From Labrus mixtus (lineage: Eukaryota; Chordata; Actinopteri; Labriformes; Labridae): DNA of 64,000 nt. The notes under the pieces are model-generated. The model did no database searches. It was not told where the DNA came from and worked only from the letters and a program-made list of their open reading frames with translations. The position numbers were made by a program, and so were the translations under genes. Positions 33,501-45,300 of this stretch are shown one piece after another (position 1 is the stretch's first letter; every line of letters starts with the position of its first letter). The stretch is taken from contig NC_083627.1 in NCBI RefSeq assembly GCF_963584025.1, positions 12,416,153-12,480,152 on the forward strand, in the 5' to 3' direction.

Positions 33501-36500
33501 CAACACGAAACTGGTGAAACACACTGGTACTCTATCAGAGCTTATGATTCTCTACCAAGACAAACTAAAAAATGAGACGACCACCCATGTCCACTTGGTG
33601 AAAAACCAAACCAAAGAGTACAGGAACATGATAACTAACTGTGATGATGCCACCGTTATTGTGCATGTGGACTTCTCTGAGGCCTGGAAATGTAAATATG
33701 CCTCAGAAATACAAGCCTGTCACTATGGTCAAAACCCTTCCACAGATCACACTTCATACGGGCATGTTCCACACCAAGCATGAAAAGGCAGGATTCTGCA
33801 CCATCTCTCAGTCCAAGCGCCAGGATGCTGCAGCCATCTGGACACATATGCATCAAATCCTGACAGATATCCATGCAAGATTTCCAAATGTTGAGACAGT
33901 ACACTTTTGGTCAGATGGTCCAAGCAAACAGTATGAAAAACAAAAAGAACGTTCTCCTCCTCTGTGCTGTCCCTCCCCGGCTTGGATTCAAGGATGCAAC
34001 TTGGAATTTTTTTTCCAACATCACATGGCAAGGGTGCCCCTGATGGCATTGGGGCAACAGTGAAGAGATGTGCTGACAGTATAGTTCTTAGAGGTCAGAA
34101 CATCGTTGATGACAAGGACTTTTATGACAAGGTCTCCAACAGCCCACATGGCATAAAACTTCAACTTGTCACCAGTGATAACTTCAAGACTTATGACAGT
34201 CTCCTTGTGCAACCCTTGAAATCTATCCCCGGAAAACAAGGAAGATCCATCAAGTTGTAGCAGAGGGGAATGTCATCCATTGTAGGCACATGTCATGTTT
34301 TTGCAATGAGCCACATATTTGCCCCTGCTTCAGTCCAGTTACCCATGCTTGGGATGGCATCCCAAGAGAGTCCTCTGGCGATGTTGATGGAGGCCATGGA
34401 GAAAGAACCCAGTGGAGGACCTGAGGGCCCAGCAACTGGAATAGGCCCCAGTGATATCCAGAGTGAAGATTGGCTTGTTGTCCTGTATGACCAGTACTGG
34501 TGGCTGGCTAAAGCCTTAGCAGTTGACCCAGAGCATCATGATGTTCTCGTTGAATTTTTTCATCCTCATGGGCCAAATGTCCGTTTCCAGCAAAAACAAG
34601 GACGACCGGATATCTGCTTTGTGCCATTTCCAGATATTATGGTTAAGCTGAGTGAGCCATCTTCCCCAGTTCGTATAAGCAGCACCAGGGAAATATACAC
34701 ACATCTCCTGAGGTCATGGATTTCATTGAAGGGGAACACCTGAATCATCTCTTACCTGGTGTTTAGACTCGACTTCAAAGAGATGCTCACATGCAATGAT
34801 TTAGAATTAGTTTGTCAGTGAGATCTGTTTTTTTAAAAGAATACAAGGCAGTTTTTCAGTTCCAGTTATTTTTTTCAATTTTTGAGCCCTTTTTCAAGAA
34901 AAGAATAATAACGTCACATTTTCTTCATTTATTCCAGTATTAGAGTTTTGTGAGAGTTCAGAAGACATTTTGAATGAGATTTTTCCAGTTCATGATCATT
35001 TTATCGTTCTGCAAATTTAATTTGTCAACTCCATCAATGTTTTGTCAACTTATGTAGTATTTCTTTAAAAAGTGCATCTGTTTTATTCCATGAAGCATAT
35101 TTGTTCAGAGACTTACACATTTCTAATGTTCATGTGTATTTTTTATGCTTAAAAATGTTACTGTTAAGTCTGAAGGTTAAAGACAAATGTAATTCATCTA
35201 TGAAATTTCAATGATATTCATTAAACATTGACTTCTCTGGCTTTAAAAATGTTTTTTTTTTATTGATTTCAAGACCTGTGTGCATAGTTAGGGGAACTGG
35301 GAAATCTGATGAGTGAACATACTTTTGACAAGATCATTTAAAAAAATCTTCGAGAGAAAAAGTATTTTAATGTTTCTGATGGTGTTGACAAAAATCAAGT
35401 GGTGATCCTGCAAACATACAGTTTATATTAAATATGTACAACTGGGAGGTTGAACCAAAACATGTTTGGATAGACGAAACACCATTTAACAGAAATGTAA
35501 TCATGTATTTTGAAAATTATCAAAAATATTTTATTCTAAAATCAAAACCTGTTTTGTCCCTTATCTGAAGAATCACTGCTATATCAACGTACGGGACAGG
35601 CAGCTCGAAAGATTATTTGAAGTTAGAATACTTATAGTACTACTATACTTATTATATACTAAGAAAAAGGTTTAACATGGTATGCAACATTTCACTCTGT
35701 GGGTTTCAGTTTTTATAGAACACGTATTTAATCACTCTCCACAGATGACCCGCAGCTGACGGTAAGAGCAGAAGAGGTTCCCTCTGAGCAGCAGGAGAGG
35801 GGCTCCAGTCTGAACCAGCAGGACCCACCAGAGCCACCGCACATTAAAGAGGAAGACGAGGAACTCTGGAGCAGTCAGGAGGGAGCGCTGCTTCAAGTAT
35901 TGGAGGAGGCTGATCTCGGCACTCTCACGTCCACTCCTGACCCTGTGAAGACTGAAGACGAAGACGATGCAGAGAAACCTCAGTCCCCACAGCTTCATGA
36001 AAACCAAACTGAAGAGAGCAGAGACGCAGAGCATTTGAAGACAGAAACTGATGGAGAGGACTGTGAAGGATCAGAAGCAGACAGAGACTTTAATCCAGAC
36101 AGTCATTTACAGCCGGCTACTCCTGACGAGGCTTCACATCTCTCTGGATCTGAGTCAGATGAAAGACGACGTGATGTGGAGGTGGGTATGGATCCTCTAT
36201 CCGGTTTTAAACCTCTCCAAAGCAAAGAAGCACCGATAAGTGAACTGGAACCTTCTCCTGAAAAAACATCAGTCAGCTCCTCTGAATGTGCTTCAAGCTT
36301 TGCACAAATTAATCATCCCCAGAAACAAGAAAGAATTAAACCGTTCAGTTGCTCGGTTTGTGGTAAAAGATACTCAAATAAGACTAATTTATCCGCTCAC
36401 ATGACTCGTCATTCGAAAGGACATCGTTTCAGCTGCTCAGTTTGCAAGAAAAGTTTTCCATGGAGGGGAGAGCTTATGAGACACATGAGAACCCACACAG

Positions 36501-36925
36501 GAGAAAAGCCCGTCATCGGTGGTGAAGGGTTAACAGAAAAGTCACATGTGTACACGCATCTGCAAGTGGACACAGGAGAGCAGCTAACCTGCACCTGTTC
36601 AGTTTGTAAAGCAAGTTTCCCCTGCAGGTCAGGACTGGACGTACACATGAGGACCCACACGGGGGAGAAACCCTTTGGTTGTACGCTGTGTGGGAAAAGA
36701 TTTACACAAAATGGAAATCTGAAACGCCACATGGCTGTCCACACAGGGGAGAAACCCTTCAGTTGTTCGGTGTGTGGGAAAAGATTTCCGTCGAAGCAAG
36801 ACTTAAACCGCCACTGGACCGTCCACACGGGACAGAAACTGTTTAGCTGCAGTGTTTGTGATAAAAGGTTTGCTTGGCATCAAAGTCTCAGAAAACACTC
36901 TTGTCCAGGGGTCGTCCTGTCTTAA
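30549..36925 (+). CDS. Zinc-finger gene 4, C2H2, two exons (457 aa predicted)
   Basis: Exon 1 is 30,549-30,741 (MSKVQVLRLFANQRL ... SHQA, donor G|GTTTGT). Exon 2 is 35,745-36,925 after CTCTCCACAG, joining as D-DPQLTVRAEEVP; the frame is open throughout. Fingers span residues about 266-452: CSVCGKRYSNKT, CSVCKKSFPWRG, a third finger degraded to PVIGGEGLTEKSHVYTH with both cysteines gone, CSVCKASFPCRS, CTLCGKRFTQNG, CSVCGKRFPSKQ and a terminal H-x-C finger (LRKHSC). Helix positions -1,2,3,6 of the intact ones are NTNA, WGER, CSGV, QGNR, SQDR and WQSK. The 5-kb intron contains a whole DNA transposon (31,181-35,578), so splicing must cross it. AATAAA lies at 37,202. Intron-exon pairing is inferred from phase and order: no other exon 1 or exon 2 lies between. 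Confidence 0.8.
30958..31100. repeat. hAT-like non-autonomous repeat (possible)
   Basis: TAGGTGTGCACCGATGCATCG at the left and 'gattcatctttacatcccta' at the right resemble the inverted ends of small hAT elements (GTGCACCGAT / ATCNNTGCACATCCCT). Degraded; ends approximate. Confidence 0.4.
31181..35578 (+). mobile_element. 4.4-kb DNA transposon of unrecognised superfamily in the intron of gene 4
   Basis: Terminal inverted repeats: CAGTGCTTCTTGAGAACTGG plus GACAAAACATGT on the left and the inverse of CAGTGATTCTTCAGATAAGG plus GACAAAACAGGT on the right, 26 of 32 positions identical. A 16-bp word GTCAACACCATCAGAC or its inverse recurs near both ends. Between 32,176 and 34,743 plus-strand frames, broken by several shifts and stops, give in order: a basic bZIP-like segment (RRNREYQKRRREKL), a long charged coil, a block with IVHVDFSEAWKCKY, then VHFWSDGPSKQYE, then SHGKGAPDGIGATVKRCADS, and finally a Tudor-like segment (YDQYWWLAKAL, EFFHPHGPN, FVPFPDIMVKL). 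The two aspartates in beta-strand context and the HGKGAPDG block look like an RNase H-fold transposase, but I cannot place the superfamily. The copy is decayed. Confidence 0.7.
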
Positions 36926-38956
36926 GGTGTGTTCAGAAAAAATACCAATCAAATGTTATGTGAAGCGAAGATGCGCAGGTAGCCAATGGAATGTTCAGTC
37001 TTGGGACTTGTGCTCAACATTTTTAAACTCAAGCACCAAATTTAGCTTGATGCTCTGTCACAAAATCAATCAGCTTTTATGTTTCTTTTACTCTCTTGTC
37101 CTCATGCAGACAGACCTGACGAAGGGTGAATGGTTACCTGTTTTACAAATCTGCATTATGTGGTAATCTTGGCAACATTTTAATCTGTTAATTTCAGTGA
37201 AAATAAATGAAAACGTTTTTTTTGGTTTTCGAGTTCTTAAAATGCATCAAAAGATAAAAGAGAGAGAGCGTGAAGCATACTAGAAAGTAATTGAAGAGAG
37301 GGAGCAGCACCAGCAGACCTCTCTCTCTCTCTCTGATATATTTTTAAATAAGGTCAGGGAATATATCGTTATTGTTTAAATATATTGACAGCATGTTAAT
37401 AATTTAGGCGGCTCCTCTGCAGCCCTATTTAGTCACGGTACTATTGTGTACCCCGGGAAAAGCAAATGTGGGGGAGGTTTAACTGTATCAAAACTTAGAT
37501 AATGCCCAACTCTAATTTAATGTGCACTGACTTGCACAGAGTTAGCTTCCCATATGTTTAGTCATTTTAGTTTTCTTGCCTTTTGTTGAAGTTCACATTT
37601 AGGCCACGTTTTTGTCGGTCTACCTCGGTCAAAATTTCACAAGACAAATCCTCCTGCAACATAAACAGAGAATTTCATGAGGCGACTTCAAACCTCTTAC
37701 GAGCAGCCCTGCAGTGTTCTGCCCCTCAGAGGGCTTCCAGAGAGCTGACCAATCAGAAGAACGTGGGCATGGGGGTCTTAAAGAGACAGCAGCTAGGTAA
37801 GGAAACAATCTGCATGAGAAATAAAACGGGATTCTGTCCAATAACAGGAAACTTTGGAAGTTCTCTGTTGGACGTTGCAGGACTCCAGGATTGTTCTCAG
37901 GATTTTTACTGACATTCTTTCAAAGACCTGAAAGGACTGGGTCAGTGCTACCTGTGAATCCTTTATGTTTAGTTATTACGAAGAACGTGTTGGGAATGGT
38001 TTTTTTTTTGTTTTTACTGTTGACGTTTGTTTATATTCATAAAGCTACGTGTCACCCAAAACAGAAGTGTGACTTTTTTTTATTGGAGTAAAAGGTGGTT
38101 GTGGTGTATAATCCGAGCACACGGGAACAAATTTACAAACACCTCGTTATTTTTGCCTGATTCATCCTCAGTGGCTCCGATGAGGTTGCTCCATATTTTT
38201 TTTTTAAACAGCCCGGACGTGGACTGAGCTTTATTTAGTCAAAGTATGAAAATATTTTTAGCGATCGGAAACCTTTTTGAACAGGCCGCTGTAATTCACG
38301 TCTACTTTGTTTTGTTAAAAACATTCACAGAGTTAAAAATGATAAAAAGGAAGGCTCCAACGATGATTTCATTACATCGACTGAGTCTGTGGATTAAAAC
38401 TGATCGTGGTATTTTGTTTTTGCTACAGAGTCAGTAAACAAAATTTCAATTTCTTCTTTTTTAACGATCACGAAAAACTTATTTGTCACCCCCCGCTCTC
38501 CCCTCCAAACATTTCCTGTCACTCGTGGCTTTACCTGTAGCCAACCAGAAGAAGAAGAAACTTTGGGAGCAGTTATGTTACTTCAGAGAAAGTAGAGAAC
38601 AAGCACACTCGATGCCCTTTAATCTGGATCGAGCAGCAGCGTTCAGACCGCTGATGAAGGCTCCTTACTGAGGGCTGCTGCTCTATTGTTGAATTGTTAA
38701 AGTGAATCTGTACTGCACCTCAACTGAATATGTTCAAAGCTACAAAGACGTTTCATATTTTTGAAAGAAATTAATTAAGAAGGCATGAATTATGTACATT
38801 AGACTCCCTGGCTTGCTCCAATATTTCTATGAATTATATATGTAGCCTACTGGTTAGAACTGTTTATGACTGTTTGTCATACCTCTTTGGTGTAAATACA
38901 ATTTGTGAAAATAAATACATATATACATACATAAATCACTGTTCAGCTAATATGTT
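36926..38956. other. Intergenic region between genes 4 and 5
   Basis: Apart from the repeat at 37,583-37,830 and a CT/GA tract at 37,258-37,337, I see no gene or classifiable element. Confidence 0.4.
37583..37830 (+). repeat. Dispersed repeat, inverted partner of 41,760-41,945
   Basis: The stretch 'atttcatgaggcgacttcaa', 'ctgcagtgttctgcccctca', 'gaccaatcagaagaacgtgg' and 'cttaaagagacagcagct' matches the reverse complement of 41,760-41,945. It has an open frame (37,583-37,912) but the similarity to the other copy is at repeat level, so I do not call a gene. Confidence 0.7.
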
Positions 38957-39022
38957 CCAGTAGGTGGCGGCAACGCAACAATGTATGGACGCCATGCGCC
39001 ACTAAACGCCACAGAAGAAGAG
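38957..39022 (+). promoter_or_regulatory. Promoter module (CTCF-like core) of zinc-finger gene 5, best match
   Basis: CCAGTAGGTGGCGGC at 38,957-38,971 fits every position of the CTCF consensus CCASYAGRKGGCRSY. It is followed by GCCATGCGCCACTAAACGCC and AGAAGAAGAGG. The core ends 354 bp before the start codon. Confidence 0.65.
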
Positions 39023-39324
39023 GAGGAGAGCTAACATGCTAACTGCGTCCCAGATTCCGTCGGAGATAACAAAAGGCATTTAAGTGTACCCGAGTCACTG
39101 TTTGGGAATAATCAACCTTAAACTCATCCCCATTGAGCCCAGAATGTGACAGGGAGTTAGCTTAGCTAGCTAACTTACAACCATAGACTGTAAATATAAA
39201 CTAAACTCCGCTCTAGAAGCTAGCTAGCTAACGAAACGTAGCCGCGCAGTTCATGTTGAAGTGGCTCAGGCTGGTTTTTTTGTTCTGTTGGAAACGTTGC
39301 TCTAAATTGTGTAAAAAAAAAAAA

Positions 39325-40488
39325 ATGTCAAAAGCCAAAACGCTGAAATGTTTTGTGAAGCAGAGACTGACTGCGGCTGCTGAGGAGATTTTTGAGCTGT
39401 TTGAGAAAACGATATCAGAGTACGAGGAGCAAATGTGTCAACTAAAAGAGGAAAACGAGCGACAACACAAACTCCTTGAGGCTGTTTCCAAAGCGGGTTT
39501 GTACTTCTTTTGTGATGGCCAGGTTATTGCCTGCAGATGTAAATGAACACTCAGCTAACTCTGGTACAATCGTCAACATGATCATAATATTTCTTCCCAC
39601 GTCCGAGATAGAAACGCAGCGTTGCTTTAAGTTTTGTCAGGAAATTAGGTTTACGAAAACTTCACGGGTTTTGTTGTTGTTTCGTTGTTCTCCACAGACG
39701 TCGTGCAGCTGACGGTGATCAAAGAAGAGGTTCCCCCTGAGCAGCAGGAGAGGAGCTCCAGTCCGATCCAGGAGAACCCACCAGAACCTCCACACATCAA
39801 AGAGGACCAGGACGGAGAGCAGCTTAAAGGGCCAGAAGAGGCTGATATCAGCATGTTACTAAGGTTCACTCCTGTCGCCTTGAAGAGTGAAGAAGAAGAC
39901 GAGAACCCTCAGTCCTCACGGCTCAATGAAATCAGCACTAACGAGAGCAGAGACACAGAGCATGATGGAGAGGACTGTGGAGGAGCAGAACCAGACCGAG
40001 ACTTTAATCCAGACAGTCATTTACAGCCGGTTACTCCTGACAAGACTTCACACCTTTCTGGATCTGGATATGAGACTGACCTAAAGAACCACATGATAGG
40101 TCATTCAGAAAACAATTCGTCTTTGGTGGAACACCCAAGAACTCATAAAGGAGGAAAACCTTTCGCGTGCTCGGAGTGTAAAGCCGCTTTCGGACGCAGG
40201 TCAGATATGGTTATACATATGAGAAAGCATACTGGGGAGAAACCGTACAGTTGTTCAGTTTGTGGGAAAAGATTTGCACGTAATCACCTGAAGATCCACA
40301 TGAGAACGCACACTGGAGAGAAACCATTTAGTTGTTTAGTGTGCGGGAAAAGGTTTGCACATAGTGGGACTTTGTTACAACACATGAACGTTCACGACGT
40401 AGAGAAACCGTTCGATTGTTTGGTGTGTGGGAAAAGCTTTGCATACAGTACAAGTCTGAAACGACACATGGCGATCCACGGCCCATAA
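39325..40488 (+). CDS. Zinc-finger gene 5, C2H2, two exons (320 aa predicted), short finger array
   Basis: Exon 1 is 39,325-39,496 (MSKAKTLKCFVKQRL ... VSKA, donor G|GTTTGT). Exon 2 is 39,698-40,488 after CTCCACAG, joining as D-VVQLTVIKEEVP. The intron is only 201 bp, by far the smallest in the cluster. The acidic linker lacks the EELW segment and much of its 3' part. The first two fingers of the family are collapsed into GSGYETDLKNHMIGH and SSLVEHPRTH. Four fingers remain, about residues 215-318: CSECKAAFGRRS, CSVCGKRFARNH (one residue short before the first His), CLVCGKRFAHSG and CLVCGKSFAYST, the last with a normal H-x3-H (RHMAIH). An upstream in-frame ATG at 39,253 would add 24 hydrophobic and basic residues; I prefer MSK by comparison with the paralogs. 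Confidence 0.85.
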
Positions 40489-42350
40489 AATTCACTCGTC
40501 TCCAACTTGTTAAAAGCACAGAGGCAGCTACAGTAAAATAAGTGAAGCACCAGGGATGCCTGTAGAGCTGAGTCTTGAAGCGGGATTAAACTGACTGAGA
40601 TTAAAAGAAAATCAATTCCTGATCTTTTCATCTCAATTTAGATAAAGCCTCATGTTCATGTTAATTCTGTTATTTGCCTGTGTGTTTGGTACTAACATGT
40701 TCACTTATTTAAATGCATCAATAACTCAATGTATTTCAAATTTCATGGAGTGAGCGGCACCTGACACATTGACACCAAGTACACGTTTACGGCAGTAAAG
40801 TCCACTGTTAGTGTACGAATGAATCATGGTGGTGGAAGATTGGAGATTCTGGAGTAGAATATTAGCGGTTCATGGTGGTGGCCCCCGTGCTGACAGGCCA
40901 CCAGCACTTCCATGTGCCACGGCACGTGTCAGGTGCTGCTTTTCGATCTCGGTGCTACTGATTTCATGGACTTCCCTGGTTTTGAATTAATCTCTTTGTG
41001 TGAAACTTTGTTTTTCGGTAATTTTAGTAGCTGCAGTTTAACACATTTTATTGTAAAAGAGGTGTTCCTATTTTTCTGGTCTGTCTCCAGTTCGTGCTCA
41101 GGTGTATGTTTAGAGAGTTTTGAATTCCTGTTGTAATTCTTCAAGTGTATATGTTTTACCTGGGACTTGTAACCTTCTTGATACCTGTCTCAGTGAGGAA
41201 ACAGAAAGAACTCATCAATTTCATAACACATCCAGAACCTTGACCTGTGTTGTTACTCTTGTCTTATAATGTGTAATTCAAAGAAGGAAATCCAGAAGTT
41301 TTTATGTTGTTTTTGTCAGGATATCAAGGGAAATAATTTGTTTGCTTGTGAGGCTATAAGGGCGATTCCCTTTTCAACACGTCTGTCAGTGTTTCAACAC
41401 TGTCCAAAGCTTTCAGTAAGCGTGGGCTTCATGAATGACATTGACTGATAAAATATGAATCGTGCTTACATATGTCAGACTAAGGGTTTCACTTAGCGAT
41501 TTTTCTGTTTTCTATTTTAATGTTTATTTTTTCCTCTGTCATGATGCTTTCAATGTCTTGTGTGAAGCACTTTGAATTGCCTTGTTGAAATGTGCTATAT
41601 AAATAAACTTGCCTTGCAATAAAAGGCTATTCAGTATTCATCATGGTGTAGATTTTTAAAACTGCAAAAACACACACTGTTCATGTCTGTGTAACCTACA
41701 GAGTACATTTGCAGCTCAAAAAACTCCTTATTTATCTGATACTGGCGTTGGTAAATCTCTCATTTCAGCCTCTGTCTGAAACGGTTTGTTTCAGCTGCTG
41801 TCTCTTTAAGACCCTCACTTTCTTCTGATTGGCCAGCTGGGGGGCAGAACGCTGCAGGGCTGCCAGGGGAGGGCTGCTCTCCAGTGCTGGAAGAAGGAAG
41901 CCTACGTAAGAGGTTTGAAGTCGTCTCATGAAATCCTGTTTCATATCGGGGAACTTTTTGTGTGCATCACAGAATGAGCCGTATAGCACCCTCTGCAGAC
42001 ATTTTCCTATATGAGATGACACCTTCGCTTTCACGGCCACTTCATGCCCCCGCAGTCTTGCTCATTTCTTGGGCTCTAAATTTTAATTTTGAAATGTTGA
42101 TCACGCTGCTGTAAAGGTGGAACAAAATACTGCAAGACATTTGGATACAGGTTAAAATAAATGTTTAATATGCAGATACAGGTATTTGTAAAAAAATAAA
42201 AAAAACACAGTGTCCACACAATGACAAAAAATATTCAAACAAATAGAATAATTAAAAACCATAATGTCTTTAGCTTAGCTGAAAAGATAAGCTAAAAGTT
42301 TGGCTAATAGGTGTTGAGCAACAATTGGCTCAACAAGCATTTCTGCAGCT
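40489..42350. other. Intergenic region between the 3' ends of genes 5 and 6
   Basis: Convergent 3' flanks. At 41,565-41,615 'gaagcactttgaattgcctt', 'gaaatgtgctatataaataa' is a common fish retroelement tail. The repeat at 41,760-41,945 is listed separately. No gene seen. Confidence 0.4.
41760..41945 (-). repeat. Dispersed repeat, inverted partner of 37,583-37,830
   Basis: Reverse complement matches 37,665-37,800 ('atttcatgagacgacttcaa', 'ggccaatcagaagaaagtga', 'cttaaagagacagcagctga'). The pair flanks gene 5 in inverted orientation. Confidence 0.7.
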
Positions 42351-45300
42351 TCATTTATTTTTGCTGCTCTCACCAGCACACTTGTGATTTTTGACATGCT
42401 CGAGCCGAGTGAATCGTTTATCACACACACTGCAGTTGAACGGTTTCTCCCCTGTGTGGACAGCCAGGTGTCGCCTAAGAGCACCGTTTTGGGCAAACCT
42501 TTTACCACAAACTGAACACTTGTGGGGTTTCTCTCCAGTATGGGTTGTCATGTGATCAACCAAACTTTTCCTGACACTAAAACTTGTATTGCACACCGAG
42601 CAGGTGAAAGGTTTCTCTCCTGTATGAACTCTTAAGTGTAAGGTTAGATGGGAGCTTTGAGAGAACCTTGTGCCGCAGAAGGAGCAACTGAAGGGTTTCT
42701 CTCCGGTGTGGATTCTCATATGCGTCAAAACGTCTCTTTTCCATGGGAAAGTCTTTTTACAAATGGAACAGCTGAAAAATTTCCCCTCTGAATGAAGCCT
42801 CATATGATTTGCTAAGGATCTTTTCTGAGGATATCTTTTACCGCAAACTGAGCAGCAGAATGGTTTCACTCCTTCATCCTTGTTTTGCAGAGGGTTTAAA
42901 CCTGATTTAGGGTCACTTCTTTCTTCAAAGGGAAAACTATTGTGGTCGGTCTTCGATCCAAAGGAGTTTGAAGTTGCAGGATGTAAATGATTGTCTGGGT
43001 CATGGTTTCTGTCTGGTTCTGATCCTGCAGAGTTCTCTCCATCAGCTTCTGTTTTCAGATGCTCTGTGTCTCCGTTCTCTACCGTTTGGACTTGATGAAG
43101 CGGTGAGGTCTGAGCTTTCTCTCCATGACCTTCTACACTCCTCACTGGGAAAGGCGTGAATGTGAACTTGATGACATCAGCCTCCTCTGGCTCTTGAAGC
43201 TGCTCCGCCTCTTGACTGCTCCAGATTTCCTCCTGTTCCTCTTTAATGTGTGATGGTTCTGGCGGGTCCTCCTGGTCCAGAGTGGGGCTCCAATTTCGCT
43301 GCTCAAGGGGAAACTCTTCTTTTCTCACCAACAGCTGCTGGACTTCTGAAAGTAATAAAATACAAACAGGCTTTTAAATTAACTCCGTTAGCTTTTAAAC
43401 CACTATTATGAATACTTTCTGGCAACAGAATTAAAACAATCAATGATTAAAGATTGACATTTAAATAAATATTTTAGGGAAAGATAAAGGGTCACACACT
43501 CACTATTATTACCTGGGCGGTGGAGTACGCTTGGGGGGGCGCATACTCCACTGCCCAGGTATCTCGTCATTCTGTGGGAAACACTTAGTATGCATTTGAA
43601 TATGTAACATGGTCTCATGAAGCCCAAGATGACCCTGATGACAGCCACAAGCCGAAAGGCGTCGGTCTTATATGTTAACAAAGTTGATCTTCACACTAGA
43701 AGTGCTGCTGGAGCTTTTTGACCTCTTCAAGCACTTTCACTCTTCATGCTCCTTGGTAGTTGGTGAACTTGTGCCAGAAAATCCCACTCTGTTTCTCATG
43801 AAGCCCAAACACACATGAACACTTTTGATGGTGGTGTTATGAATTTATTATATTATTATATATTATATATAATCATAGTTTATTTTATGCTCAGTAACAC
43901 AGAAACATATTATAGCTGTGTGTGTTGTTTTGGTGGAAGGTATCCGTTTAGGGAATTTGGTTTTGGGTGCCGCGTTTCATTGTGCACGTTGTTTATGGAG
44001 TTTAGATGAAGTAGTTACAGTTAGTTAGAGTTTCTGAGACATTGAGCGACAGTTTTCTGTTCATGTGTTTAAGGGTCAGTGACAAATAAGGGTTGTTCAG
44101 ATGACCAGTTCAAAAATCTTTTAAAAACACAGTTTGAAAGCATGCATCAGGTTCATTAAAATGTGAGATTTGTATTCATGTTGGTTTTGTGTTTTTTTAA
44201 ATTACATTTAAACCATTTTTTTTAAAAGGTAAGACTGAATGGACCTAAACATGTCAAGTGGTGTAACCACTGAAAAATTAAGAATATTGAATATTTTATA
44301 CATCTAGAGTATATGTAAGTGTACTTATGATTGTACTTACTTCATTTTAAAATAGCACAAGGAAATAGATTTTATTAGGATTATCAATAATTTTATAAGT
44401 TATGCCCTTTTTCAATACTGAGCGGGGCACAAAGCTGAAAACACCTCTGTTTTCTAATTAATTTTGACAAATTATGTAAAATTTGTTTTAAAAAAAACAT
44501 GTTATTTCACTGCAATAGAGGACTACTTTTATTCCACTTTAATTTTCCTGGTACTGGTTACACCAGTTGACGCAAACCAGTTACACCAACTGACCATGCT
44601 GCTTCTACAGTCAAAGGCCTTTGTTTCTTGAAGAAATTGTTGTTAGCTTCCTCCATTTTATGTTTGCTCCACCCACCAAAGTGCACAGAATACCAGTACG
44701 CTGATGACAGTAATGTAGCTCACTTTGCCTTAAACACAGAATAGCATAAAACTGAAGTGAATAGCACAACCTTTTCGGTGGGTCTCATAGATCGGCAAAT
44801 TCTTACTGATACCTGATCTAGCTGTCTTAGTCAAGATGGGACCGACATCCAATACCAGGATTGGATCGGTGCATCCTTAATTAATCTTCAGGGGGAATTA
44901 ATTTCTTCAGTATTTGGCCCTAGTTGCCCCTGCAACCAAAACAGCATTGCCACCTTCAACAGACCCAGGCTCTGTTTACAGTATGTGAGTTAGCCATGTT
45001 TTGACAACGCTTATACTTACCACCCTACCACACTGGCATTCACAATTCAACCTTGTAGACCGAAGGGTAGCAAGAACCAGGTCATCACCGGGGTTGTCAA
45101 GTGGGACCCTACTTTCACCAGATTTTCGTCCAGTTAGGTCCACAACTTCCCTGGAAGGCTACACAGTCAGCTTTGGCGTCCTAGAGACACCCCCCTCCAT
45201 GGTAGCTCTCAACGCCCACCACACCCACAGGCAACACTTTACATCTCTCCTTCTTTACATCATGGCCATCACAGCCCAAACAGCATTGCCACCTTCTATA

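Noticed and set aside
37583..37912. 109-codon plus-strand frame with similarity to a minus-strand frame at 41,765-42,040
   Set aside because: The similarity covers a dispersed DNA repeat in inverted orientation; neither frame has a domain, so a protein family is not supported.
39253..39324. Upstream ATG of gene 5 adding a hydrophobic leader
   Set aside because: No other paralog has such an extension, and MSK at 39,325 is conserved in all eight genes, so a signal peptide reading is unlikely.
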